From Metamycoplasma auris (lineage in GTDB: Bacteria > Bacillota_I > Bacilli_A > Mycoplasmatales > Metamycoplasmataceae): DNA of 62,226 bases. Location: NCBI RefSeq assembly GCF_003253435.1, contig NZ_QKUB01000004.1, positions 1 through 62,226 on the forward strand, written 5' to 3'. Under the pieces are notes generated by a model that had not been told where the DNA came from, made no database searches, and saw nothing but the letters and a program-made list of their open reading frames with translations. Made by a program: the position numbers and the translations under genes. Positions 1 to 9,541 of this stretch are shown here, piece after piece (within the stretch, counting starts at the first letter, position 1; each line of letters starts with the position of its first letter).

Positions 1-292
1 CTCAGGCATATATGATTGATAATTCTTTAAGGCCAAAATGTTTGGCTACTTCTAAATATGTAAGTCCACTTTTTTGTTTATATTCGATAACTTTGAGTTT
101 AAATTGTAAACTATACGAAGAATTATTTTTTCTGGTTTTTAATCCAGTTAATCCAAATCTTTTATATTTAATTATCCAACCATTTACTGTGTTTATATTA
201 ATCTTGTATTTCTTGGAAACTTCCGTTAAAGAAGACCCTAATAAGTAATCAAAAATAATTTCTTTCTTTAATTCATATGTATATTTTTGCAT
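1..292 (-). CDS. IS3/IS150-type transposase OrfA (helix-turn-helix), partial
   Basis: The frame starts at ATG 292 (MQKYTYELKK), chosen because GGAGG lies about 8 bases upstream; the frame upstream of it runs into the IS end and is not coding. The 97 visible residues hold two helix-turn-helix units, one around SLTEVSKKYKININTVNGWI and a second around LTYLEVAKHFGL. This duplicated arrangement is typical of IS150/InsJ-type OrfA proteins, which bind the element ends and are joined to the DDE-integrase OrfB by frameshifting. The C-terminus and OrfB are outside the window, so I cannot say whether the element is intact. Confidence 0.82.
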
Positions 293-336
293 GAAAAAAT
301 CCTCCACTTTTTTGTCCGGTTTTTGGGGGACTGTGC
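1..336 (-). mobile_element. Partial IS3-family (IS150-group) insertion sequence, one end only
   Basis: The element runs off the left edge of the window. Its end lies at about 336: read on the minus strand it begins TGCACAGTCCCCCAAAAACC followed by GGACAAAA. This has the layout of IS150-type inverted repeats (TG, then a C run, an A run and GGACA). Inside it is a transposase OrfA reading frame with a GGAGG ribosome binding site. The other end, the OrfB part and any target duplication are outside the window. Related end sequences occur at 61391-61404 and 62121-62145. The family assignment rests on the OrfA helix-turn-helix pattern and the end sequence. Confidence 0.8.
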
Positions 337-344
337 AAAATAAA

Positions 345-995
345 ATGATTGACCACACTTTTTTAGGTCAAGCAGGAACAACAAAGGATATTGACAAATT
401 GATTGGTGAAGCATTAAAATATGATTTTAAATCAGTATGTATTGCTCCATCATATGTTAAATATGCTAAAGAACAATTAAAAGACTCTAGTGTTTTAATT
501 TGTACTGTTATTGGTTTCCCACTTGGATATAATGTTACAAGTGTTAAGGTATTTGAAACAAAAATAGCTTTGGAACACGGAGCTGATGAAATTGATATGG
601 TTATGAATGTTGGTCGTTTTAAGGACAAACAATATGAATATGTTTTGAATGAAATTAAAGCGATTAAAGAAGTTTGTGGAAACAAGGTTCTTAAAGTTAT
701 TATTGAAACAGCATTATTAACCAAAGAAGAAATTGCAAAGGCAACCGAATTAGTATTACAATCTGGTGCAGATTTTATTAAAACATCAACTGGTTTCTCA
801 TTCCGTGGTGCATCATTTGAAGATGTTGAAATTATGAAGGAAGTTGCAAAGGATAACTTGTTAATTAAGGCATCTGGTGGAATTAAATCGAAAGAAGATG
901 CATTAAAGATGGTTGAACTTGGAGCAAACCGTTTAGGAACATCTAAGTCAGTTGTAATTATGGAAGGAAAAGTTGATAATAGTTCAAACTATTAA
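345..995 (+). CDS. deoC: Deoxyribose-phosphate aldolase, 5' end rewritten by an IS
   Basis: Cytosolic class I aldolase that cleaves 2-deoxyribose 5-phosphate to glyceraldehyde 3-phosphate and acetaldehyde, feeding deoxynucleoside carbon into glycolysis. Counting from ATG 345 (216 residues), visible residues are the Schiff-base lysine K146 in FIKTSTGFSF, K175 in LIKASGG, D84 in DEIDMVMNVG, and the C-terminal tyrosine important for catalysis. Homologues usually carry about five residues before the IDHT motif; here the IS end lies 8 bases upstream of ATG 345, so the native start and ribosome site are probably gone. An in-frame ATG at 291 would give an 18-residue IS-encoded extension, and GTG 333 is another option. 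The catalytic core is intact. The next gene, upp, is also a nucleoside salvage gene. Confidence 0.9.
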   Translation: MIDHTFLGQAGTTKDIDKLIGEALKYDFKSVCIAPSYVKYAKEQLKDSSVLICTVIGFPLGYNVTSVKVFETKIALEHGADEIDMVMNVGRFKDKQYEYVLNEIKAIKEVCGNKVLKVIIETALLTKEEIAKATELVLQSGADFIKTSTGFSFRGASFEDVEIMKEVAKDNLLIKASGGIKSKEDALKMVELGANRLGTSKSVVIMEGKVDNSSNY

Positions 996-1083
996 GACTT
1001 TCTATAGATTAAATAAACTCAATGAAATTTAAAATTAATATTTAAAACAATAAAAACAATAAATAAAAAGTAGTAACAAAATT

Positions 1084-1710
1084 ATGGTAAAAATATTTTC
1101 ACATCCTCTTATTGATGCTAAGTTAACAAAATTAAGAGATAAAAATACAAGTAATAATGAATTTAGGCAGAATCTAGATGAGATTACTTCGTTAATGGTT
1201 TATGAAATGCTAAGAGATTATAAAACAAAACCATTAGTTGTTGAGACTCCTATAGGACATATTTTTAATGGACAACAACTTGATAAAGAAATTGTAATAA
1301 TTCCAATTCTACGTGCTGGACTTGGAATGGTAAATGGAATTTTAAATCTAATTCCACAAGCTCGTGTTGGTCACATTGGGATGTATCGTGATGAAGAAAC
1401 AAAAAAAGTATCTGAATATTTCTACAAGATTCCTGAAGTCTCAAAAGATAGCTACATAATTGTTGTCGACCCTATGTTGGCAACTGGAAGTTCGGCATTT
1501 CATACTATAAAAAAACTTAGAAATAATGGTTTTTCCAACATTAAATTATTATGTCTTTTAGGTGTAGATAAAGGAATTAATAGAATTAATAAGGAATTTC
1601 CTGAAGTAGATATTTTCTTAGCAACAAAAGATGAAGAATTAAATGATGATGATTATATTGTTCCAGGATTAGGAGATGCTGGAGACCGTATTTTTGGAAC
1701 CAAAAAATAA
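1084..1710 (+). CDS. upp: Uracil phosphoribosyltransferase
   Basis: Converts uracil and PRPP to UMP in pyrimidine salvage, in the cytosol. The 208-residue length is normal for Upp. The PRPP-binding loop is seen as VVDPMLATGSSA at about residues 128-139, and the C-terminal uracil-binding segment as GDAGDRIFG near the end. PIGHIFNG and PILRAGLGM are further family motifs. It lies 88 bases after deoC on the same strand and is closed by a hairpin terminator, so the two probably form a nucleoside salvage unit. No strong ribosome binding site is visible before the ATG. Confidence 0.95.
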   Translation: MVKIFSHPLIDAKLTKLRDKNTSNNEFRQNLDEITSLMVYEMLRDYKTKPLVVETPIGHIFNGQQLDKEIVIIPILRAGLGMVNGILNLIPQARVGHIGMYRDEETKKVSEYFYKIPEVSKDSYIIVVDPMLATGSSAFHTIKKLRNNGFSNIKLLCLLGVDKGINRINKEFPEVDIFLATKDEELNDDDYIVPGLGDAGDRIFGTKK

Positions 1711-1734
1711 AAAAAGAGGCAATAGTCTCTTTTT
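1711..1734 (+). terminator. Rho-independent terminator after upp
   Basis: An 8-bp stem, AAAAAGAG (1711-1718) with CTCTTTTT (1727-1734), closes an 8-base loop; the 3' arm itself supplies the T run. It begins directly after the upp stop codon. Confidence 0.7.
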
Positions 1735-1816
1735 GTCGTTTAAATAGGAAATATAGGAAATTTACTAATTAAGAAAATTAGTATTAATAAAGTTAAATAT
1801 TTGAAAGGATATTAGA

Positions 1817-2773
1817 ATGGCTTTTAATAAAGTCTCAAATCAAAGAAGATTCTTATTTGCTCTTGATTTAGATGGTACTCTTCTAGCTGATTCAGGTGCT
1901 GGAACTGTACACCCAAAGACAGAAGAAGCAATTAAGAGAGCTGTTAAGGAAGGACACATTGTATCTATTATTACAGGTAGACCATGAAGATCGACAATGC
2001 CGGTTTATGAAAAATTAGGTCTAAATGCAATTGTAGGAAACTATAATGGTGCTCATATTCATAACCCAGCTGATCCGTTCTTTATTCCAACAATTACATA
2101 TCTAGATTTAAATGAAGTTTTATATATTTTGGGAGACCCAAAAGTAAAAAATGAAATTTCAAATTATGCAATTGAAGGACCAGATTGAGTACAATTAATG
2201 CATCGTGATCCACATCTTGAAAAAGTATTTGGATTTAATCAAGCAACTAAATTTAAAGAATCAATTAATTTAGAAAAATTACCACTAAAACCAACTGGAA
2301 TTGTTTTTGATTGTCAACCAACAACAAATGTCTTAGACCTATTAACATATCTAAAAAGAAGATACGGTGACCTAGGAGAATTTTCATCTTGATCAAAAGG
2401 TGAAGGTTTAAGTCCAGTGTTTGATATTACTTCAATTGGTGTTGACAAAGGTAAAGTTATTTCACTAATGATGAGATATTACAACATTGACATTGACGAC
2501 ACAATTGTAATGGGTGATTCATATAACGATTTAAGTATGTATGATATAGGGAATGTTGGTGTTGCACCAGCTAACGCTGAACAAGCAATCAAAGCTGTTT
2601 CAACAGTTGTTATGAAACAAACAAACAAAGAAGGGGCAGTTGGTTACTTTATAGATGAATTTTTGGATAATCCAAATAAATACATTGAAATGGCTAAAGA
2701 AAGAAGAATTAAGTCAAATCAAAATCTAAAAACAGTTAGTGCTGATAATTTCTATAGTAAAGATGAAAAATAA
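1817..2773 (+). CDS. Cof-type HAD-superfamily phosphatase
   Basis: HAD hydrolase of the Cof/YidA (class IIB) type, 318 residues; these enzymes dephosphorylate sugar phosphates and nucleotides. Motif I is DLDGTLL at about residues 17-23, with the nucleophile Asp and second Asp. Motif II lies in SIITGRPW, and motif IV is GDSYNDLSM, whose two Asp residues bind Mg. The middle part is the expected alpha/beta cap. Three in-frame TGA codons (about 1986, 2186 and 2390) are read as Trp. The ATG follows GAAAGGATATT. The substrate cannot be told from sequence. Confidence 0.88.
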
Positions 2774-3476
2774 AATGAATGATTTTGAATTAGAATACAT
2801 TGGGGTTGATGAAACAGGAGTAGGAGATTATTTTAGTCCTATCATTTCGGTTGCGTGTTTTATTCCTAAAGAAAATATAAAAAGAATAAAAGAACTAGGA
2901 ATTAAGGATAGTAAAAAACTAAGTGATTCCAAAATAATTGATTTGATTGAAATAATCATTGAAAATAAACTTGCGATTTTTAAAGATACAACTTTGTATC
3001 AAAAGAATTATAATGATCTAACTAAATTAGGAATTAACAATAACGCAATAAAGACCTTAATCCATTTTAATTCAATAATAAGATTGCGAAAGACTCTAAA
3101 TAGAAATTTAAGAATAGTAATTGATCAATATGCAACAGAAGTAAATTTGCAGAAACATCTTGTGAAGTTAAAGGAAAAGAAATTAATTAGTAGTAATTTA
3201 GAACTAAATAATTTTAAGCTCATCTTAGAAGTGCAAGCTGAAGAAAAATATTTGAGTGTTGCATGTGCATCAATGATGGCTAGATATATCCTGCTAAAAA
3301 AAATGCGCGAACAAAAAAAAGAATACCAAGACTTCCCCTTTATTTTAGGAGCAAGTAATTTGGTTATAGATTTAGGCATCAAATTTATTAAAAAATTTAG
3401 TGAGTCAGAATTATATAATGTTGCAAAAATATCATTCAAAACAACGAAGAAAATTATTGAAAAATTAGAAATTTAG
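2763..3476 (+). CDS. rnhC: Ribonuclease HIII, short form
   Basis: Endonuclease that cuts the RNA strand of RNA-DNA hybrids. The motif DETGVGDYFSPI near the N-terminus holds the catalytic Asp-Glu pair in the type 2 arrangement, and the GDYF part favours HIII over HII. KDSKKLSD and SVACASMMARY are further family blocks. At 237 residues it lacks the N-terminal TBP-like substrate-binding domain of bacillar RNase HIII (about 300 residues), so assignment to HIII rather than HII is likely but not certain. ATG 2763 overlaps the end of the preceding phosphatase gene; ATG 2775 is an alternative start. Confidence 0.82.
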   Translation: MKNKMNDFELEYIGVDETGVGDYFSPIISVACFIPKENIKRIKELGIKDSKKLSDSKIIDLIEIIIENKLAIFKDTTLYQKNYNDLTKLGINNNAIKTLIHFNSIIRLRKTLNRNLRIVIDQYATEVNLQKHLVKLKEKKLISSNLELNNFKLILEVQAEEKYLSVACASMMARYILLKKMREQKKEYQDFPFILGASNLVIDLGIKFIKKFSESELYNVAKISFKTTKKIIEKLEI

Positions 3477-3548
3477 TTATTTTTAAAAAAATAGTTAATA
3501 ATTTGGTAATTACATATTTAACTAAGATATATAAATATATAAGTTAGT

Positions 3549-3656
3549 ATATAATTATTAAGTTAAAATAGAGTAAAAGCTATTTAATTTAACAAAAAAA
3601 GGGTGAGACTCCTTGGCCAAAAAGGTCCAAAAGTCCAAAAGGAGAAAAAAACTATA
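3549..3656 (+). promoter_or_regulatory. Promoter and structured leader of the rpsF operon
   Basis: TATAAT at 3549-3554 is a good -10 box, giving a leader of about 95 bases before rpsF. The leader contains CTCCTT (3609-3614), which can pair with AAGGAG (3639-3644), the ribosome binding site of rpsF. The pairing can be extended by GG/CC across a 2-base bulge. Such a fold would hide the ribosome site. In other bacteria S6 and S18 bind their own leader; I do not see the classical S6:S18 motif clearly, so autoregulation is only a suggestion. Confidence 0.45.
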
Positions 3657-4085
3657 ATGTCAAAATATGAAATTATGATTTTAGTTAACCCTACATCTAA
3701 AGAAGAAAGTGTTAAGGAATTGTTATTTTCAGTTCTGGATGAAAAAAGCACAAAATTCGAAAGATTAGAGAGAACTGAATTAGCATATCCAATTAAAAAA
3801 TTAACACATGCAACTTATTACCTTGTACACACAAGAACTAATCCTGAATTAGTTAAAGAATTAACTAGAAAATTTAATATTGATAAATCAATCTTAAGAA
3901 GTCTAGTAATTAATTTAGATTCAGAAAAAGGTTTAAGACCAAAAAGACAAAAAAGATTTGTAAGAAGAAATTTTGATAATAAAAGAACTTTTGAAAGACA
4001 AGATAATAGACAATCAACACAAACAACAGACGAAAAGAAACAAGAACAACCAACATCAGTTAAAAACGAATCAACTGAAGCGTAG
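3657..4085 (+). CDS. rpsF: 30S ribosomal protein S6
   Basis: Small-subunit protein of the central domain, partner of S18. The start is set at ATG 3657 (MSKYEIMILV) because that is the conserved N-terminus and GGAG lies upstream; the open frame upstream of it is leader. The S6 fold covers about residues 1-95. The remaining 45 residues are a charged, Gln/Lys/Glu-rich tail, a common addition in mycoplasma S6. It is the first gene of the rpsF-ssb-rpsR operon. Total 142 residues. Confidence 0.95.
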   Translation: MSKYEIMILVNPTSKEESVKELLFSVLDEKSTKFERLERTELAYPIKKLTHATYYLVHTRTNPELVKELTRKFNIDKSILRSLVINLDSEKGLRPKRQKRFVRRNFDNKRTFERQDNRQSTQTTDEKKQEQPTSVKNESTEA

Positions 4086-4117
4086 TTAAGTTTTAGTTTT
4101 TCTTAAAGGAGATACTT

Positions 4118-4591
4118 ATGAATAAAGTTATTTTGGTAGGTAGATTAGCATCTAAACCATTCAAAGGCATTACAGCATCCAATATTGAATATTCAAGATT
4201 CACTGTTGCCATAAGAAGAGAATATGCTCTACCTAATAGTGAACCAGTTTCTGACTTTGTTCCATGTGTAGCATGAAGATCAAATGCGACATTCATTAAT
4301 AAATTCTTAGATAAAGGATCACTTATTTTAGTCGAAGGAAGTTTTCAATCTTCAAGATTGACTGACCAAAATGGTCAACCAATCAATTCATATGTGGTAA
4401 ATGCAGATCGAATTCAACCTCTTGAAACAAAAGAAGTTAGAGATTTAAGAAGAAAAAATAGTGAATTTGAAAAAGAATTTAGTATTTCTGACGAAGAAAA
4501 AAAACAAACTACTCAAAGTACATCAAAAATTGTCGATGAATCAAAAGATGATTCAGATATCAATTATGATGGTTTAACCTGAGATCTTTAA
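4118..4591 (+). CDS. ssb: Single-stranded DNA-binding protein
   Basis: Homotetrameric protein that coats ssDNA during replication, recombination and repair. The OB fold occupies about residues 1-105: NKVILVGRLASKP at the N-terminus, the VAW motif (Trp coded by TGA at about 4274) and VEGSFQSSRL. It is followed by an acidic linker and the C-terminal tip DINYDGLTWDL, a Trp-containing variant of the acidic partner-binding tail. It lies between rpsF and rpsR, the usual bacterial order, 32 bases after rpsF with an AAAGGAG site. Length 157 residues. The last three codons lie behind a TGA. Confidence 0.95.
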
Positions 4592-4605
4592 AATAGGAGA
4601 AAAAA

Positions 4606-4926
4606 ATGGCTAGAATTGTTCGTAAAAAACTATTTGTTCGTAAACGTCCATGTCAATTTTGTTTAAATAAATCTCCTGTTGTTTATGTTGACTATAAGAA
4701 TGAAGAATTATTATCAAAATTAGTAAATCAACAAGGTAAAATCATTTCATCAAGAATTACTGGAACTTGTGCAAAGCATCAAAGAGCAGTTGCACTAGCA
4801 ATTAAAAGAGCTAGAACTGTAGCAATCTTACCTTACATTGGTTCAGTAAAAAAAGAATTCGTTAAAAAAGATGTAGCAACAACTAAAGAAATAAAACCTG
4901 CAGTTGAAACATCAAGCGAAAAATAA
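4606..4926 (+). CDS. rpsR: 30S ribosomal protein S18
   Basis: Small-subunit protein that binds with S6 on the platform. The 106 residues include the conserved core (SRITGTCAKHQRAVALAIKR) and a cysteine pair (CQFC) at the N-terminus. With the later Cys-His of CAKH this could form a zinc site, the so-called C+ form. The C-terminal 20 residues are a Lys/Glu/Thr-rich extension. It is last in the rpsF-ssb-rpsR operon, 14 bases after ssb with AGGAG, and is followed by a strong terminator. Confidence 0.95.
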   Translation: MARIVRKKLFVRKRPCQFCLNKSPVVYVDYKNEELLSKLVNQQGKIISSRITGTCAKHQRAVALAIKRARTVAILPYIGSVKKEFVKKDVATTKEIKPAVETSSEK

Positions 4927-4942
4927 TAATAGAATTTAAACT

Positions 4943-4982
4943 AAAATTAAAGCCTTTTTGAAATTGGCTTTAATTTTTTTTT
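4943..4982 (+). terminator. Terminator of the rpsF-ssb-rpsR operon
   Basis: A perfect 12-bp stem, AAAATTAAAGCC (4943-4954) with GGCTTTAATTTT (4966-4977), has an 11-base loop and is followed by more T residues. Confidence 0.85.
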
Positions 4983-5088
4983 GTCTTATTTTAGTGTCCT
5001 TTTTTTAGTCATCTATTATTAAAATATTTATTTATAAAATAAATAATTTTGTTTATTCTTCTATAAAAAACTTACAGTATTTTTTAGA

Positions 5089-5101
5089 TATAATTAAATA
5101 C
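5089..5101 (+). promoter_or_regulatory. TATAAT box 7 bases before the rarA ATG (leaderless promoter)
   Basis: A perfect -10 hexamer (5089-5094) ends 7 bases before the rarA start codon, so transcription should begin at or next to the ATG. There is no Shine-Dalgarno sequence. The same layout occurs before 10638, before 39354 and, on the minus strand, before 55127. Confidence 0.6.
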
Positions 5102-6313
5102 ATGAATATAAACTTGGCAAGTCAAATGCGACCTGATAACTTAGATGATTTTATATGTTCAGACGCCAAAAGAAAGCTCTTTAAATCAATTATTAAAAAT
5201 CGTGATTTTTCTTCGTTTATTTTTTATGGCAAACCTGGTGTTGGAAAAAGTACAATTGCAAATATCTTAGCAAATTCAATGAATGTGAATTACGACTTAT
5301 TTAATGCAGCAATTGATAAAAAAGAAGAACTATTAGTCAAAATTAAAAATAATGACATCATAATTATTGATGAGATTCATCGCTTAAATAAGGATAAGCA
5401 AGATATTTTACTTCCATATTTGGAAGATGGATTGATTACCATATATGCAACCACGACAGAAAATCCATACTTTAAATTAAACCCAGCACTTCGCTCAAGG
5501 GCACATATTATTGAATTAGAAGTACCTGGAAAAAATGAAATTAAAAAGAAGTTACTTAATATTGCTAATGTATTAAAGATTAATTGATTGTTTGATGAAA
5601 AAATTCAAGAATTTATTGCTACTCAGTCAAACGGTGATTTTCGAGTAGCTATCAATATTGTTGAATTAATCAATAAATTAAGTGATGAATCTGAAGTTAA
5701 TCTTGAACATATTAAAGAAATAATTCCAAGCATTAATTTCTTTTCTGATAAAGATGGTGATTCACATTATGATTTACTTAGTGCATTTCATAAATCACTT
5801 CGTGGTTCAGACCCAAATGCAGCATTATATTGGGGACTTTTAATTTTAAAAACCGGCAATGTTGATGATTTGTTTCGTCGAATGCTATGCGCGGCATACG
5901 AAGATGTTGGATTAGCTAATCCAATGTGTGGACTTCAAACACAAATGGCAATTCAATCATTTGAAAGACTAGGACTTCCTGAAGGATACTTACCAATAGG
6001 ATTTGCAATTCTAAACATTGCATTGAGTCCAAAATCCAATTCAGCATATTTGGCAATCAATAACATTAGACAAATAATTGATAATAATTACATATATGAA
6101 CCTCCCTTATATCTAAAGGATGCTCATTATGAATCAGCTAAAAAATTAGGTCGTGGTATTGGTTATAAATATCCACATGATTATATAGACCACTGAGTTT
6201 CACAAGATTATTTGCCTAACGAATTAATTAAACTTAAAGCATATTCATTCCAAGATCAAGGATGAGAGAAAAAAATAAAAGAATATTGAAATAAAATCAA
6301 AAATAAGGAGTAG
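5102..6313 (+). CDS. rarA: Replication-associated recombination ATPase RarA/MgsA
   Basis: Clamp-loader-like AAA+ ATPase acting at stalled replication forks; E. coli RarA/MgsA binds SSB. Walker A is GKPGVGKST at about residues 44-52 and Walker B is IIIIDEIHR. ALRSRAHIIEL carries the arginine finger region. The C-terminal part (DGDSHYDLLSAFHKSLRGSDPNAALYW and what follows, about residues 218-400) is the family-specific tetramerisation domain. Length is 403 residues; TGA codons at 5585, 6194 and later are Trp. It appears leaderless. Its end abuts pheS by 6 bases, so rarA-pheS-pheT are probably co-transcribed. Confidence 0.92.
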
Positions 6314-6319
6314 TAAGGA

Positions 6320-7258
6320 ATGTTTGACTTAGATAAAATTAATTCTTTGGAAGATTTAAAGTTAGCAAAAAATCAATTCAATAATTCAGATGAATTAAAT
6401 AATTTGATTGAACAATTAAAGAGTGCTTCTAAGGAAGATAAGGCAAAGATAGGTAAAAAAATTCAAGAATTAAAAAATGCAGCAGAGATGTTTTTTAATG
6501 AAGCCAAACAAAAACTTAATGATCTAGAAATATCTAAAAAATTAAGCAATGAATTTGTTGACTATGCAACTCCAGTTTCTTTTGATGGAATCATTCACCC
6601 AGTTAATTTAGTTTCAATGCGTTTTAGAGAATGATTACTTATGAATGGGTATATTGAATTAAGCTACTCAGAAATAGAAAACGATAAGTATAATTTTGAA
6701 AATCTTAATATTCCTTCTACTCACCCTGCAAGAGAAATGCAAGATTCTTTGTATCTAAATAATTTTGAATTATTAAGAACACATAACACAGGCATTAGTG
6801 CAAGAGCATTAGAAAAATATGCAAATCAAGAATTTTCTCAATTTGCTATTGGAAGAGTGTATCGAAATGATGAAGAAGATAGAACACATACTCATCAATT
6901 TACACAACTAGATTTAGTTAACGTTGGAAATGTTTCATTTTCTTCATTGATTTATACATTGCAAGAAATGCTTTCATATGTTTTTGAGCAAGAAATAAAA
7001 ATAAGATTGCGTCCTTCATATTTTCCATTCACTGAACCCAGTGTTGAAGTAGATATATTCTATAAAGATAAATGGATTGAAGTTTTAGGGGCAGGAATGT
7101 TAAATGAAAAAGTTTTAAGAGCTGCTTGATATACAAATTCAATGACAGGTTTTGCTGCTGGAATTGGAATTGAACGAATAGCAATGATTAAATATGGAAT
7201 TGATGACATTCGTGAATTATATACAAATGACATAAGATTTCTAAAGCAATTTAAATAA
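6320..7258 (+). CDS. pheS: Phenylalanine-tRNA ligase alpha subunit
   Basis: Catalytic subunit of the alpha2-beta2 enzyme that charges tRNA-Phe. An N-terminal coiled coil (about residues 1-90) is followed by the class II synthetase core: THPAREMQDSLYL, LLRTHNTGISARAL, GRVYRNDEEDRTHTHQFTQLD (motif 2 region) and GFAAGIGIERIAMIKYG (motif 3). Length 312 residues, slightly shorter than the usual 330-350. The ATG follows AAGGAGTAGTAAGG. The gene is followed after 9 bases by pheT. Confidence 0.96.
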
Positions 7259-7267
7259 GGAGTAAAT

Positions 7268-9439
7268 ATGATATTTTCCTATAAAAATTTATGTAGATTA
7301 GCAAATTTAAAAAATGTTACGATTGAACAAGTAGTTGAGGGAATTAATTCAATCGGTTTTGAAGTTGAGGAATATCATAAATTTGCTGATGTTGAAGGAA
7401 TACAGTTATGTCATGTATTAAAAGTTTATAAAAATCCAGCTGCTGATCGTTTAAGTGTTTGTGAAGTTGAATATGCTGATGGGCATAAAGCAATTATTCA
7501 AACAACAGCAACAAATATGAAAGAAGATCAGTATGTTATGTCATTTGTGCCAGGGTCAAGAAGCAAAAATTTAATTTTTGCACCAAGAAAAATGCAAGGA
7601 ATTGTTTCGGAGGGAATGTTTGTTGGACTTAGTGAAATTGGTTTTGATGAAGAAGTTATTCCTGAAACTCTAAAAAATCAAATTTTTCAACTTGACAAGA
7701 TTGATTTAAGTATTGATCCAATTGAATATTTTGATTTAGATGATTGAATAATTGACGTATCAATTCTTTCAAATCGCGCGGATGCTCAGTCATATTTAGT
7801 AATGGCTAAAGAATTGAGTGCATATTTCAATACTGAAATCAAATGACCAAAAAAGCCAAACCATAATCTTATTTCTAATTTTATTGTAGGCAATCTTAAA
7901 CATACGAATGCATTTAGTCTAATTGAAGCTTCGAATTTCAATTTAAATTGCTCATTAAATGAAAAAATGCTACTATGAAAACATGGAATCAAGTCATTTA
8001 ATAATGCAGTTGATTTAACTAATTTAGTATTACTATATTGTGGTGTTCCATGTCATATATATAATAAAGATGACTTAGAATCAAATGATTTTAGCGTTGG
8101 TTATTATTCAGGAAAATTAAATATCTTAGGTAATAAGGAAGTTGATTTAAAAAGTGGATTGTGTGTGTTTAATGGATCTAATCCAATTTCAATTGCAGCA
8201 ACAATTGGACTTGAATCATATCAATATAATAACCTTAGCCAAAAAGTGATCTTTGAGTTAGCTTCATTCAATACTAATGACATTAGAAAGAATTCAAAGC
8301 AAATTAAACTAGCAACAGCTTCATCACAAAGAGCAAGCAAAGACATTTCCAATGAATTGCTTATTTTAGCTTATAACTTTTTAAGTAGTTATTTAACTGA
8401 TTTTTCAATGCAAATAAATGCACCAAGGGTACATAAGAAATCAATTTTGCTAGACAAAAGTTATATTAATAGGATGGCTGGTTTTAATATTTGTAAAACA
8501 AAGAAGTTTGATGAAGTAATAGCTAAATTAGAAAAACTAGACTTTAAATTTAAGTCCGATTTTTCAGCTGTAACATTTCCAAATTATCGTTACGATCTAG
8601 ATACAATTCAAGACTTTGTTGAAGAAGTATTTAGATTCTATGGTTATGATAATTTCCCTAAAAAACAACCTAAAATAACAAGGTTAAATTATGAAAAATC
8701 CAATACCTTTGATTATATACAAACACTTGTTCAAAAAAATTACACAAATGTAATTACATATACATTAATAAAACCAGAGAACAACATTTTTAATCCATTT
8801 GACATTAAAGAAACCTTAAATGCAATTGATGCAAAAAACTATGATCACTCTCAAATTAGATTTTCAATGATCGATAGTTTAAATCAAATATTGTTACATA
8901 ATAGTAAACAAGGATTTGAAAAGGGATCTTATTTTGACATTGGCATGGTTGGAAGAGAGACAAATGTTTTAGGATTAATTTCAAATAATAAGGAATTTAA
9001 TGAGATTAAAGAAGATCTTATTTCACTAACAAATAGAAAGTTAACTTTTAAGTCAACTAATAAAGACATTTTTAATCCAAATGTTGCCACTGAAATTTTT
9101 CTAGATGATGAACTAGTTGGATATATTGCAAAAATTCATCCTAAATTTAACATGGAAGATGCTTTCTTTGCTGAATTGAAACTAAACATGCTATCGAATA
9201 AGAAAATTGAATATAAAAACTATAAGCATGATCCGATTAAAACTAGAGATATTACAGTTTCATTATCGAAGTATGAATCCGTTCAAGATATAGTAAATAA
9301 GATTGAATCAATAAAAGGAATACATTCCTACCAAATTATTGATATTTATTCGAAAGATGATAACATAAAAAATGTTACTTTCTCATTCAAAGTTGAGGAT
9401 TGAGCAATTAAAAAACTTGAAGAAACATTTAGAGTTTAA
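7268..9439 (+). CDS. pheT: Phenylalanine-tRNA ligase beta subunit
   Basis: Partner of PheS; its domains recognise tRNA and support editing. The tRNA-binding OB domain is visible at about residues 38-150 (FADVEGIQLCHVLKVYKNP, ADRLSVCEV). LSNRADAQSYLVMAKELSAY marks the start of the B5/B3-4 part, and the C-terminal KTRDITVSLSKYESVQDIV begins the ferredoxin-like anticodon-binding domain. Length is 723 residues, about 70-80 shorter than typical, mainly in the middle editing region. Mycoplasma PheT proteins are known for degenerate editing sites, but I did not verify the editing residues here. Several internal TGA codons are Trp. A terminator stem overlaps its 3' end. Confidence 0.95.
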
Positions 9440-9462
9440 AAAAAGGTAAATGTTTCTTTTTT
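9420..9462 (+). terminator. Terminator overlapping the end of pheT
   Basis: A perfect 12-bp stem, AAGAAACATTTA (9420-9431) with TAAATGTTTCTT (9447-9458), is followed by T residues. The 5' arm lies inside the last codons of pheT. Confidence 0.8.
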
Positions 9463-9541
9463 CTTACTTTTTTCGCTAGTTTTTCCCAAGTTGTAAATTT
9501 TTGTTTATATATAGATAAAAATATAGATTGGAGGCAAAAAA

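Noticed and set aside
12..248. Plus-strand frame in the IS region.
   Set aside because: It is antisense to the transposase OrfA frame, which has a GGAGG site and helix-turn-helix motifs.
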